A stretch of DNA of 64,000 bases. Origin: Lachnospiraceae bacterium. GTDB lineage: Bacteria; Bacillota; Clostridia; Lachnospirales; Lachnospiraceae. The position numbers and the translations under genes are program-made. Position 1 is the stretch's first letter; the number at the start of each line of letters is the position of its first letter. Shown in pieces: positions 10,563-18,199 of this stretch. The notes beneath the pieces are model-generated. The model was not told where the DNA came from and made no database searches. It saw only the letters and a program-made list of their open reading frames with translations. The stretch covers positions 5,948 to 69,947 of the forward strand of contig CAAGPW010000126.1 in assembly GCA_900771955.1 (NCBI GenBank), written 5' to 3'.

Positions 10563-11948
10563 ATGATGTCCATAAGGAAAATGGAGGGGGATACAGTTGA
10601 AAAAAAGAATGGAAAAGGACCCGGTTTTTATAGAAAATTGTTCCGGCTGATGGTGCCGATTATGCTTCAGAATCTGATGCTTGCGCTGGTTGCAGTGGCA
10701 GATGCGTTTATGCTTGGTGGAGTGGATCAGAACTATATGTCCGCAGTTTCGCTGGCAACGCAGATCCAGTTTATACAAAATATGTTTTTGACCGCGGCAA
10801 CTGCCAGCCTTGGAATTTTGGGCGCGCAGTACTGGGGGAAGGGAGATCTGGATACCCTGGATGATATTTTCTGTATGGCGATCCGGCTGTGCGGAATTGT
10901 GTCAGTTGCTTTTTTTGGAGCCTGTGTGCTTTTTCCGCAGTATCTGATGCTGCTTTTTACGAACGAAAACATTCTGATCGGATATGGAGTGGACTATTTA
11001 AAGATTGCGGGTTTTTCCTATCTGCTGACCGGTATTTCGCAGTGCTATCTGGTTATAATGAAAACAAGTGAGCATGCAAAGACCACGGCGGTTATCAGCT
11101 CATTTACCGTGTGTATCAACATTGCTTTAAATGCGGTTTTTATCTATGGAGGATTCGGGATCACACCAATGGGAGTGCGCGGCGCAGCGCTTGCAACACT
11201 GATCGCGCGAGTGCTGGAACTTGGTATCTCTGTTGTGATCTCCTATATGCCAGGTTATATTTATCCGAAACTCACGTATCTGTTCCGTCGTAACAGGGGG
11301 CTGGCAGAGGATTTTCGAAAATGTGCCCTGCCACTTCTTGGAGCCAGCCTGTTCTGGGGAATCGGATTTACATCCTATTCCTCTTTTATGGGACACCTGG
11401 GAGTGGATGCAGCGGCTGCAAATTCGGTGGCAGCAGTTGTGCGTGATATTATATGCTGTCTCAGCGCGGGAATATCGAGTGCGGCCGGAATTATGGTCGG
11501 AAATGAACTTGGGTCAGGGAATCTGGAAAAGGGCAGGATGTATGGAATCCGCCTTTTAAAAATTTCATTTGTGTGTGGAGTAGTCATGTCGCTTCTGATG
11601 TGTGCGGCTGCGCCTGTCATTTTACGCTTTGTGAATTTAAGCCCGCAGGCTGCCATATACCTGAAAGGGATGTTCGTGGTCATTGCTTTTTATATGATCG
11701 GTCGTGCCATCAATGATGTGACCATGAACGGGATCTTTGCATCCGGCGGGGATACGATGTTTGATCTGTATAGTCTTGCCGTCTGCATGTGGGGCATTGC
11801 GATTCCGCTTGCAGTTGCCGGAACTTATTATTTCCACTGGCCGGTGGTCGTGGTATATGCGTGTACCTGTATTGATGAGGTCGGAAAACTTCCGTGGGTG
11901 CTCATCCATTTTCGCAAATACAAATGGGTGAAGGACCTGACGCGCTGA
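10563..11948 (+). CDS. MATE family multidrug/metabolite efflux transporter
   Basis: The 461-residue membrane protein has twelve predicted helices in two homologous halves, with the MATE features LFRLMVPIMLQNLM at the first helix and the repeated half starting near residue 245. Family knowledge: MATE proteins export cationic compounds using Na+ or H+ gradients. The start is uncertain. ATG 10563 and 10566 have no clear ribosome site; ATG 10581 has only AAGGA nearby; the strong GGAGGGGG at 10583-10590 lies inside the frame and has no in-frame start after it. A second MATE gene follows 120 nt downstream on the same strand, and the two proteins are distinct sequences rather than a recent duplication. 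Confidence 0.88.
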   Translation: MMSIRKMEGDTVEKKNGKGPGFYRKLFRLMVPIMLQNLMLALVAVADAFMLGGVDQNYMSAVSLATQIQFIQNMFLTAATASLGILGAQYWGKGDLDTLDDIFCMAIRLCGIVSVAFFGACVLFPQYLMLLFTNENILIGYGVDYLKIAGFSYLLTGISQCYLVIMKTSEHAKTTAVISSFTVCINIALNAVFIYGGFGITPMGVRGAALATLIARVLELGISVVISYMPGYIYPKLTYLFRRNRGLAEDFRKCALPLLGASLFWGIGFTSYSSFMGHLGVDAAAANSVAAVVRDIICCLSAGISSAAGIMVGNELGSGNLEKGRMYGIRLLKISFVCGVVMSLLMCAAAPVILRFVNLSPQAAIYLKGMFVVIAFYMIGRAINDVTMNGIFASGGDTMFDLYSLAVCMWGIAIPLAVAGTYYFHWPVVVVYACTCIDEVGKLPWVLIHFRKYKWVKDLTR

Positions 11949-11976
11949 TATTTTGTTAAATATGGAGAATATAAAA

Positions 11977-12087
11977 ATGATCAGGGAGCACAGATATATT
12001 CCGATTCTGGACCCGTGGAAGACTTGTTCATGCAGTGAGGTAAGTTTTCATGGAAAGGAATATATAACATGTTACAGAAATTTTTAA
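11977..12087 (+). CDS. possible 36-residue leader peptide ahead of the second MATE gene
   Basis: A short frame starts at ATG 11977 with GGAG 9 nt upstream and ends at 12087. It overlaps the first 19 nt of the following MATE gene in another frame. The product would be 36 residues with three cysteines and no membrane segment. Such an arrangement could couple translation of the transporter to that of the peptide, but coding potential is unproven and chance is a fair alternative. Confidence 0.3.
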   Translation: MIREHRYIPILDPWKTCSCSEVSFHGKEYITCYRNF

Positions 12088-13370
12088 AATATGAATTACA
12101 GAGTGTTGCCGGAATGGTTGGGATCTCCATTTACATTCTGGCGGATACATTTTTTATTTCGGTATATTCGGGAGCGGACGGACTTGCGATGCTAAACCTT
12201 GTGCTTCCGGTGTACGGTGTGATCTATGCGATCGGTTCCATGATCGGAATCGGATCGGCAACCAGATACGGCATCAACAAGGCGAAAGGAGAAGAAACAG
12301 ACTATTATTTTCTCCAGGCAATTTTCTGGAATGTATTGTTTAGCATTCCGTTTGTACTGACCGGTCTTTTCATGCCGCAGAGATTCCTTGGGATTTTGGG
12401 GGCGGATGCAAAACTGACAGCGCTTGGAACCGATTATCTGAAAATCTTTATGACGGCAGCGCCGCTTTTTATGTCAAACTATACATTTACGGCGTTTGCG
12501 CGAAACGATCATGCAACATCGGTGGTAATGACAGCTTCGATCGCCGGAAGCCTGTTCAATATCGTATTTGACTATATTTTTATGTTTCCGCTCGGACTTG
12601 GCTTGAGTGGAGCGGCGCTTGCTACTGCGGTGTCGCCGGGTGTTACGATAGCGGTGTGCAGTACGCATTATCTCGGAAAGAAAAATACGGTGGGATTTCG
12701 GTTTAAAACGCCGTCATTCTACCATCTGATCTCGTGCTGCAAGCTTGGCATATCCGCATTTGTCGGCGAAATATCGTCTGCGGTCATTACTGTTATTTTT
12801 AACATGCTGATACTTGGTATTGCCGGAAACATCGGAGTCGCGGCATACGGTGTCATTGCAAATATGTCTGCGGTCGCAATGTCGATCTTCAACGGGCTTG
12901 CGCAGGGGGTACAGCCGCTGATCAGCGAAAGCTACGGGAAAAGCTGCGGTGTGCAGGTTAAAAAGCTGCTGCGTGCGGGGCTTCTCGCGTGTCTGCTTGT
13001 TGAAATTCTGATTGTTGCAGGTGTCTGGGGACAAACAGACGGGCTGATCGCAGTCTTTAACAGTGAGCATAATGCAGCGCTCCTTAGCTATGCGCATATC
13101 GGACTGCGGCTGTATTTTCTCGGATTTTTGTTTGCGGGGATCAATATCATGCTGGTTGCGTACTTTTCGGCGGTGGATGATGCAAAAACCGCGATCATTG
13201 GTTCGGTAATGCGCGGAGCAGTCGCGATCGCGGCATGTGCATTTGTGTTTTCCAGGTTGTTCGGCATAAACGGGGTGTGGATCTCGTTTCTGGGTTCCGA
13301 AATGATCACATGTGCGGTCATCTGTGGACTGGCTTACAGGAATGCAAGGCAGAGGGTACAAGAAAAGTAA
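12069..13370 (+). CDS. MATE family efflux transporter (second gene)
   Basis: The 433-residue transporter has twelve predicted membrane helices in two halves. Characteristic stretches include GISIYILADTFFIS in the first helix and the conserved GLAQGVQPLISESYG at the start of the seventh-to-eighth helix region near residue 280. This last stretch is typical of the MATE subgroup that includes MepA-like proteins of Firmicutes. The start ATG 12069 follows GGAAAGGAA. It probably shares a transcript with the preceding MATE gene; no terminator lies between them. The substrate is not deducible. Confidence 0.9.
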   Translation: MLQKFLKYELQSVAGMVGISIYILADTFFISVYSGADGLAMLNLVLPVYGVIYAIGSMIGIGSATRYGINKAKGEETDYYFLQAIFWNVLFSIPFVLTGLFMPQRFLGILGADAKLTALGTDYLKIFMTAAPLFMSNYTFTAFARNDHATSVVMTASIAGSLFNIVFDYIFMFPLGLGLSGAALATAVSPGVTIAVCSTHYLGKKNTVGFRFKTPSFYHLISCCKLGISAFVGEISSAVITVIFNMLILGIAGNIGVAAYGVIANMSAVAMSIFNGLAQGVQPLISESYGKSCGVQVKKLLRAGLLACLLVEILIVAGVWGQTDGLIAVFNSEHNAALLSYAHIGLRLYFLGFLFAGINIMLVAYFSAVDDAKTAIIGSVMRGAVAIAACAFVFSRLFGINGVWISFLGSEMITCAVICGLAYRNARQRVQEK

Positions 13371-13404
13371 CTTCTGCAAAGAATAAAAAAATTACAGATA
13401 CACT

Positions 13405-13445
13405 CTACGGAGCGTAGAATCCGCATAAATTCACCATATTCTACG
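13405..13445. promoter_or_regulatory. CTACG/CGTAG palindromes before the small XRE regulator
   Basis: CTACG-gag-CGTAG forms a 13-bp palindrome at 13405-13417. The second half, CGTAGAAT at 13413-13420, is also inverted against ATTCTACG at 13438-13445. Three half-sites in 41 bp directly upstream of an HTH regulator suggest an autoregulatory operator; the pairing could instead form a weak RNA hairpin after the MATE gene. Confidence 0.35.
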
Positions 13446-13505
13446 TTGCGTGTGTGTCAAAATTCTGGTTTTGTATGGATAATGGATTTCAGAAAGGAGG
13501 CAGAC

Positions 13506-13862
13506 ATGGATCAGATTGCAACAGGAAAGTTTATTGCAAAAGAAAGAAAAAGAAAGGGTTATACCCAAAAACAACTGGCTGAGATCCTGGGAATCAGTGA
13601 CAAGACCATATCAAAGTGGGAGCGTGGAAATGGATTCCCGGAGGTGTCGTTATTACTGCCGTTGTGTGGGGAACTGGACATTACGGTCAATGAACTTCTA
13701 ACAGGAGAACGGGTTTTAGAAGAAGATTATCAAAAGAAAGCGGAGGAGAATATGGTGAATTTAGTAAAAGAAGCGCAGGAGAGCAAAAAGAAAATCGTAT
13801 CAGTCAGCTTTTTCGGACAAAAATGGTGTTCTGTTCATGGATGGAAAAAAACTGATCGATGA
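13506..13862 (+). CDS. XRE-family (Cro/CI HTH) transcriptional regulator, probably C-terminally altered
   Basis: The 118-residue protein starts with a full HTH_3 domain (residues ~8-62: FIAKERKRKGYTQKQLAEIL then SDKTISKWERG), followed by NELLTGERV and a charged helix. Relatives known to me usually continue into membrane helices after this helix. Here the frame instead runs into a short unrelated tail and stops. A different frame continues through the same bases with protein-like sequence to 13956, which suggests a frameshift or deletion. Start ATG 13506 is preceded by AAAGGAGG; the upstream extension to 13446 has no such site. DNA binding is likely retained. Confidence 0.75.
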   Translation: MDQIATGKFIAKERKRKGYTQKQLAEILGISDKTISKWERGNGFPEVSLLLPLCGELDITVNELLTGERVLEEDYQKKAEENMVNLVKEAQESKKKIVSVSFFGQKWCSVHGWKKTDR

Positions 13863-13956
13863 CCATACACTGGTGGCACTTACGATTATGATCGCAGAGT
13901 CAAGACCACAGGAGATGGAAATGATGATCACAGTCATCATGAACTGCCTGAAATAG
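13801..13956 (+). pseudogene. protein-like remnant in a shifted frame after the XRE regulator
   Basis: In the frame one base off from the regulator, the DNA reads as SDKNGVLFMDGKKLIDD and on to the stop at 13954-13956, without its own ribosome site. The residue composition looks like coding sequence, so I read it as the end of a disrupted gene. The family is not recognised. Confidence 0.3.
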
Positions 13957-13984
13957 GTGGGATTCAGGAAGGAGAAGGAAGCGA

Positions 13985-14638
13985 GTGAAAGATAATTACA
14001 GACTGATCAATGTTGCATCCTGGAACCGGAGGGAGCATTTTTTCTACTATCAAAATACAATTCAGACTTCAGCAGCCGTGACAGTAACGGTAGATGTTAC
14101 CGAGCTCCTTTCCTATGCACACCGCAGCCGCAGAAAGTTTTATCCGTGCATGGTATGGGCGGTTTCGTCGGTCATCAATAAAATGGATGAAATGAAAATG
14201 ATGCTGGATGCTGCGGGAAATCCGGGTATATGGGACAGCGTTGTGCCTGTTTATACGGTTTTTCATGAAAAGAGCCATACGTTTAGCGACCTGTGGTGTG
14301 ATTTTCATGAGAATCTGGATGATTTTTATAAAGATTTTGTGCAGACGACAGAGGTGTATGGCCATCATGTGGGAATTAAGGGAAGACCGGATCAGCCGGA
14401 GAATTTTTACTGTATCAGTTGTGTGCCCTGGCTTGATTTTGATGCGGTAAACGTCAGCGCATCAGGTCAGCCTCCATTATTTCCAATTATTACATATGGA
14501 AAGTATACCATTGATAAAGAAGGCAGATATACGTTGCCGTTTGCGATAAAGATTGCGCATGCGGCAGCGGACGGATATCATATCGCGCAGTTTTTTGAAA
14601 AACTGCAGGCTGTGATCGCGGAATTTAAAGATCGGTAA
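13985..14638 (+). CDS. chloramphenicol acetyltransferase-like acyltransferase
   Basis: The 217-residue protein has the full CAT fold length. The catalytic region reads IAHAAADGYH near residue 195, giving the His-xxx-Asp-Gly motif with the catalytic histidine present. The first histidine of the usual HH pair is alanine. N-terminal WNRREHFFYY and mid-protein FYPCMVWAV and VPVYTVFHE also match the family. Family knowledge: many Clostridia carry CAT homologues with no proven role in resistance, so the acyl acceptor is uncertain. The start is GTG 13985, with GGAAGGAGAAGG upstream. It is convergent with the TetR gene and only 3 nt separate the two. Confidence 0.82.
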   Translation: MKDNYRLINVASWNRREHFFYYQNTIQTSAAVTVTVDVTELLSYAHRSRRKFYPCMVWAVSSVINKMDEMKMMLDAAGNPGIWDSVVPVYTVFHEKSHTFSDLWCDFHENLDDFYKDFVQTTEVYGHHVGIKGRPDQPENFYCISCVPWLDFDAVNVSASGQPPLFPIITYGKYTIDKEGRYTLPFAIKIAHAAADGYHIAQFFEKLQAVIAEFKDR

Positions 14639-14641
14639 TGC

Positions 14642-15202
14642 TTATATGGTTTGGAGATCAATATTTTCAATATTTTGCAAGTAGTGCCGGATTACCTTTT
14701 TGATGTCGGCGGGTTTTGCTTCCATATTGTTTTCAATCCAGTCGGACAGAATATTCCAGATTCCGCCGATGTTAAAGAGGATGATGTACCGCGAAAGAGC
14801 AGCGGCAGAGGGATTTCGGGTAATTCTTTTATGTTCCGTCAGAATGAGGCGATTTAATTTGGGGAGAAGCAGATAGAGCAGTTCATTGTCCCGGAGCAAA
14901 AAAAGAAGGTCCTTGTTGTGTTCGCAGAAAGAAAAGATAATGTCGAGCATTTGCAGGAATGAATAGGTTTCCTGAATCAGGAGCGTCTCAAGATATTCAT
15001 ATATAATGGCATCAATATGAGAATTTAAAACATCATCTTTTGAGAGAAAATTTCGGTAAAAAGTTTTTCTGGAAATACCGGATTCGAGTAGAATCTGCTT
15101 GACGGTTATTTCAGGATAAGGGCAGCTTTCCATCAGATGCAGCAAAGTTTCGGTGAGGATTTTTTTTGAGCGCAGAGCGCTTGGATTTTTTGATGGATTC
15201 AT
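14642..15202 (-). CDS. TetR-family transcriptional regulator
   Basis: The roughly 186-residue protein has an N-terminal TetR HTH (about residues 10-55): KILTETLLHLMESCPYPEIT, then VKQILLESGISRKTFYRNF. A helical C-terminal ligand-binding and dimerisation region lacks recognisable ligand residues. I chose ATG 15202, which follows GAAAGGAAA, over the in-frame GTG at 15220. It is divergent from the HXXEE membrane gene. The palindrome between the two genes overlaps its upstream region, so it probably represses itself and the neighbour. Confidence 0.88.
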   Translation of the reverse strand: MNPSKNPSALRSKKILTETLLHLMESCPYPEITVKQILLESGISRKTFYRNFLSKDDVLNSHIDAIIYEYLETLLIQETYSFLQMLDIIFSFCEHNKDLLFLLRDNELLYLLLPKLNRLILTEHKRITRNPSAAALSRYIILFNIGGIWNILSDWIENNMEAKPADIKKVIRHYLQNIENIDLQTI

Positions 15203-15214
15203 AAATTTCCTTTC

Positions 15215-15240
15215 TGACACTTATTACAAAAATAGTGTCA
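15215..15240. promoter_or_regulatory. TetR-type operator palindrome
   Basis: TGACACT at 15215-15221 is perfectly inverted as AGTGTCA at 15234-15240 around a 12-nt A/T-rich centre. It sits between the divergent TetR and HXXEE genes and just upstream of the rightward promoter. Confidence 0.65.
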
Positions 15241-15255
15241 CTTGCCAGATTTAGC

Positions 15256-15284
15256 TTGTAACGAATATGCAATTAGCGTATCAT
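15256..15284 (+). promoter_or_regulatory. promoter of the HXXEE gene
   Basis: TTGTAA at 15256-15261 and TATCAT at 15279-15284 have the ideal 17-nt spacing. The TetR-type palindrome ends 15 nt upstream of the -35 element. Confidence 0.5.
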
Positions 15285-15327
15285 AAAACAAAATATGACA
15301 CAATAGTTTACTTTTTGGAGGATTCTG

Positions 15328-15849
15328 ATGGAGCAATATATCTGGCTGTTTCCGATCATCTTTATTTTTCACGACATGGAAGAGATTATCGGGTTCAAAT
15401 TGTGGATGCAGAAAAACAGAAAGATGCTGGAGGAAAAGTATCCGTTTGTCTTAAAGGCATATCCGGACTTCAGTACAGAGGGATTTGCGGTGGCAGTTTA
15501 TGAGGAACTGATACTATCGGTCATCTTTTCAGGGCTGGCATTCTATACAAAAGCAGATTTTTTCGGGCTGCTCTGGCTTGGAGCATTCATTGCCTGCACA
15601 CTGCATTTTGTGATACATATTGTTCAGGCGGTTGTTGTCAGGCAATACATTCCAGCGGTGATCACCAGCGTGATCTGTCTTCCGGTCAGTATCCGGATCA
15701 TTTTAAAATGTGTTCAGACCCTGGAGTGCCGGAGGCCTGAAGCTGTACTGTTTGGGCTTTGCGGGATTCTTGCTGCTGTTGTGAATCTAAAATTTGCGCA
15801 GTCTCTGATTGGAAAGTTTACCAGAAAAATGAAAAAATATATGGAGTGA
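15328..15849 (+). CDS. HXXEE-domain membrane protein
   Basis: The 173-residue protein has four or five predicted membrane helices. The defining H-x-x-E-E motif appears as HDMEE at residues ~14-18 in the first helix, and further conserved acidic residues (YEELI) and the HFVIHIVQA helix fit the family. The biochemical role of the family is unknown. TTGGAGG lies upstream of the ATG. It is divergent from the TetR gene and has the palindrome and promoter described in between, so it is the likely controlled target. The proX-like gene follows 6 nt after its stop, so the pair probably forms an operon. Confidence 0.85.
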   Translation: MEQYIWLFPIIFIFHDMEEIIGFKLWMQKNRKMLEEKYPFVLKAYPDFSTEGFAVAVYEELILSVIFSGLAFYTKADFFGLLWLGAFIACTLHFVIHIVQAVVVRQYIPAVITSVICLPVSIRIILKCVQTLECRRPEAVLFGLCGILAAVVNLKFAQSLIGKFTRKMKKYME

Positions 15850-15855
15850 TGCGGT

Positions 15856-16347
15856 ATGAACAAACAGGATATTTATCATTTGTTACAGGAAACAGGACGC
15901 TGGTTTGAAGTCACGGAACATGAAGCGGTTTACAATATGGAAGAGGCACAAAAAGTTGAACTTCCATATCCGGAATTCGGCGCAAAGACCCTTTTTGTCC
16001 GGGATGATAAAAAAAGCAATTATTATCTTATTTCAGTCAAAGGCGAAAAACGGGTGGATTTAAAAGAATTCAGGAAGGAAAATCAGACCCGTCATTTGAG
16101 CTTTGCATCGAAAGAGGAACTGAAGAATATACTGGGGCTGATACCGGGAGCTGTGACGCCGCTTGGAATATTAAATGATGAAGAAGCAAAAGTCCGGGTA
16201 TTTCTTGATCGAGATTTTTTTGATACACCCGAAGGACTGATCGGTGTCCATCCCAATGATAATACGGCAACAGTTTGGATGAAGGCAGAAGATCTGGTAA
16301 ATATCATAAAGGAACATGGAAATGAAGTGAAGATTGTAGAGTTGTGA
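15856..16347 (+). CDS. YbaK/ProX-type prolyl-tRNA editing deacylase
   Basis: The 163-residue protein matches the free-standing trans-editing family. AVYNMEEA lies in the N-terminal part and KTLFVRDDKKSNYYL in the central beta region. GAVTPLGILND in the C-terminal half is a hallmark of the ProXp-ala/PrdX branch. Family knowledge: these enzymes hydrolyse alanine (or related residues) wrongly attached to tRNA-Pro in the cytoplasm. The catalytic lysine is probably that of VKGEKRVDLK, by comparison with YbaK. It lies 6 nt after the HXXEE gene. Confidence 0.88.
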   Translation: MNKQDIYHLLQETGRWFEVTEHEAVYNMEEAQKVELPYPEFGAKTLFVRDDKKSNYYLISVKGEKRVDLKEFRKENQTRHLSFASKEELKNILGLIPGAVTPLGILNDEEAKVRVFLDRDFFDTPEGLIGVHPNDNTATVWMKAEDLVNIIKEHGNEVKIVEL

Positions 16348-16367
16348 GGGCAAAATTTATCTGACAA

Positions 16368-16397
16368 TGAATAAATCCCCGTATTTTCCACATACTA
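16368..16397 (+). promoter_or_regulatory. sigma-G (forespore) promoter of spoVT
   Basis: TGAATA at 16368-16373 and CATACTA at 16391-16397 are separated by exactly 17 nt, an ideal match to the known sigma-G/sigma-F promoter consensus. It lies 55 nt before the spoVT start. spoVT is a known sigma-G target in Bacillus subtilis. Confidence 0.85.
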
Positions 16398-16451
16398 CCC
16401 CTACAGCACAATTATGGAAAGTAATCTGGAAAACAGGAGGAATTTTACGAT

Positions 16452-17000
16452 ATGAAAGCCACAGGAATTGTCAGAAGAATAGATGACCTTGGAAGGGTTG
16501 TGGTACCGAAGGAAATACGCAGAACATTACGAATCCGCGAGGGTGATCCGCTTGAAATTTTTACCGACCGTGAAGGAGAGATCATCTTAAAGAAATATTC
16601 GCTGATCGGAGAACTCAGCCAGTATGCCGGGTTGTATGCAGAAGCGCTTGCACAGATCAGCGGGCAGCTTGTATGTATCACAGACCGGGATCATGTGGTG
16701 GCAGCAGTCGGAGCCGGTCGGAAAGACTTTGAGGGGAAGCCGATCAGCAAACAGCTGGAAGGCGTGATCGAGGAGCGCAGAAATGTGGTGACAACAGCTG
16801 CGGATGGAAGTTTTGTTTATATTACACTGGATGACAGTGGAGAACATAACAATGAGGTAATCAGTACGATTCTCTGTGAAGGAGATGCCATCGGTGCGGT
16901 TGTACTCTACGGAAGAGATGCAAAGAGAAAATTTGGTGACACTGAGCAGAAGCTTGCGATGACGGCAGCAGTGTTTTTGGGGCGACAGATGGAGCAGTAG
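16452..17000 (+). CDS. spoVT: stage V sporulation protein T, AbrB-type transcription factor
   Basis: The 182-residue protein has an N-terminal AbrB swapped-hairpin DNA-binding domain (MKATGIVRRIDDLGRVVVPK, then EIRRTLRIREGDPLEI) and a C-terminal GAF-like domain (about residues 60-180, with GKPISKQLEGVIEER). This two-domain layout and length are characteristic of SpoVT, the forespore regulator that tunes sigma-G genes and spore properties. The ribosome site is AACAGGAGG. The upstream sigma-G promoter agrees with the known regulation. It shows that the organism belongs to a spore-forming lineage. Confidence 0.95.
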   Translation: MKATGIVRRIDDLGRVVVPKEIRRTLRIREGDPLEIFTDREGEIILKKYSLIGELSQYAGLYAEALAQISGQLVCITDRDHVVAAVGAGRKDFEGKPISKQLEGVIEERRNVVTTAADGSFVYITLDDSGEHNNEVISTILCEGDAIGAVVLYGRDAKRKFGDTEQKLAMTAAVFLGRQMEQ

Positions 17001-17037
17001 CCGCCGGTATCTGTCAACAGGGAGGAAACAGTGCAGT

Positions 17038-18156
17038 TTAAAAAACATGCATCAGTTTCAGATCTTCTGACAGTACCAGCACGTCTGCCTCCATACCGGG
17101 AAGAAGCTGACCGATCTCATGTTCCATATGCAGACTTTTAGCCGGATTTATGGTGACGGCTTTTAACGCGGCGGTAAGCGGAATGCCGAAGGAGACAGCA
17201 TTTTGAAAACAGGAAAACAGGTTTGTGACCGAACCGGACAGAGTACCGTCGGTGAGAGTTGCCCTGCAGCCGCTTTTTTTCACTTCCTGTCCGCCCAGTT
17301 CATAGATGCCGTCTTTCATACCGCAGGCACGCATGGAGTCGCTGATCAGGATCATATGATCTTCACCAAACAGGCGGAAGGTGTTGCGGATCATGGAAGG
17401 ATGGATATGAATACCGTCACAGATGACCTCGACAAAGACATTGGCAGAGGTGGAGCAGGCATCTGCGGCAGCGCCGGCAATACCGGGATCGCGGTGTAAC
17501 ATGGGTTCCATTCCGTTAAACAGATGGGTGACATGATCTGCACCGTGTGAGAAAGCGGCTGCTGCCGTTTCAAAGTCCGCAACGGAATGACCGAGCGAAA
17601 CGGAGACGGTATCTTTTACTGCGGTGATAAAGTCGAGTGAGCCAAAAAGCTCCGGTGCGAGCGTGACAAATTTAATGCGATCCTGACAGCCATGAAAGAG
17701 AGAAAAGAACATGGCACTGTCAGGATTTTTGATATAATCTTCTTTTTGTGCACCTCTTTTGGATGCAGAGATAAACGGTCCTTCCATATTGATGCCGGCA
17801 ATACGTGCAGATGCAGGAGCCGGAGCATCCATAAGCACAGAAGCCGTCTGAAAGATTTTTTGCAGACGGTCTGCCGGAAGTGTCATGGAAGTCGGGCAAA
17901 ATGAAGTGATGCCGCAGGATTTCAGGTAGGCGGCGATCCGTTTCAGACCATCCACATCCGCATCACAGAAGTCGGCACCAACAGCACCGTGTGTATGGAT
18001 GTCGATAAAGCCTGGAACTACATAGCAGCCTGAAACGTCAAAGACTTGCGGATCGGACGATGAGATTTCTGCGGCAATCCTGTGAAGGCCATTTATCTGC
18101 AGATCCTTTTTTTCAAATCCATTCTGGGTAAAAATAAATCCGTTCTTTAGTATCAT
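17038..18156 (-). CDS. nagA: N-acetylglucosamine-6-phosphate deacetylase
   Basis: The 372-residue amidohydrolase shows the metal-binding HTHG motif near residue 55 (IDIHTHGAVGADFCD), NMEGPF near 126, SLGHS with the following DHVTHLFNGM around 195-215, and the catalytic aspartate in ILISDSM near 270. Family knowledge: it converts GlcNAc-6-P to glucosamine-6-P and acetate in cell-wall recycling and amino-sugar use. The start ATG follows AAGAGGAAA. No nagB is adjacent here, and the gene converges with spoVT. The length is normal. Confidence 0.93.
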   Translation of the reverse strand: MILKNGFIFTQNGFEKKDLQINGLHRIAAEISSSDPQVFDVSGCYVVPGFIDIHTHGAVGADFCDADVDGLKRIAAYLKSCGITSFCPTSMTLPADRLQKIFQTASVLMDAPAPASARIAGINMEGPFISASKRGAQKEDYIKNPDSAMFFSLFHGCQDRIKFVTLAPELFGSLDFITAVKDTVSVSLGHSVADFETAAAAFSHGADHVTHLFNGMEPMLHRDPGIAGAAADACSTSANVFVEVICDGIHIHPSMIRNTFRLFGEDHMILISDSMRACGMKDGIYELGGQEVKKSGCRATLTDGTLSGSVTNLFSCFQNAVSFGIPLTAALKAVTINPAKSLHMEHEIGQLLPGMEADVLVLSEDLKLMHVF

Positions 18157-18199
18157 AAAAATTTCCTCTTTCCGAAAAATAGGATCTGAGGTTGCTAAA

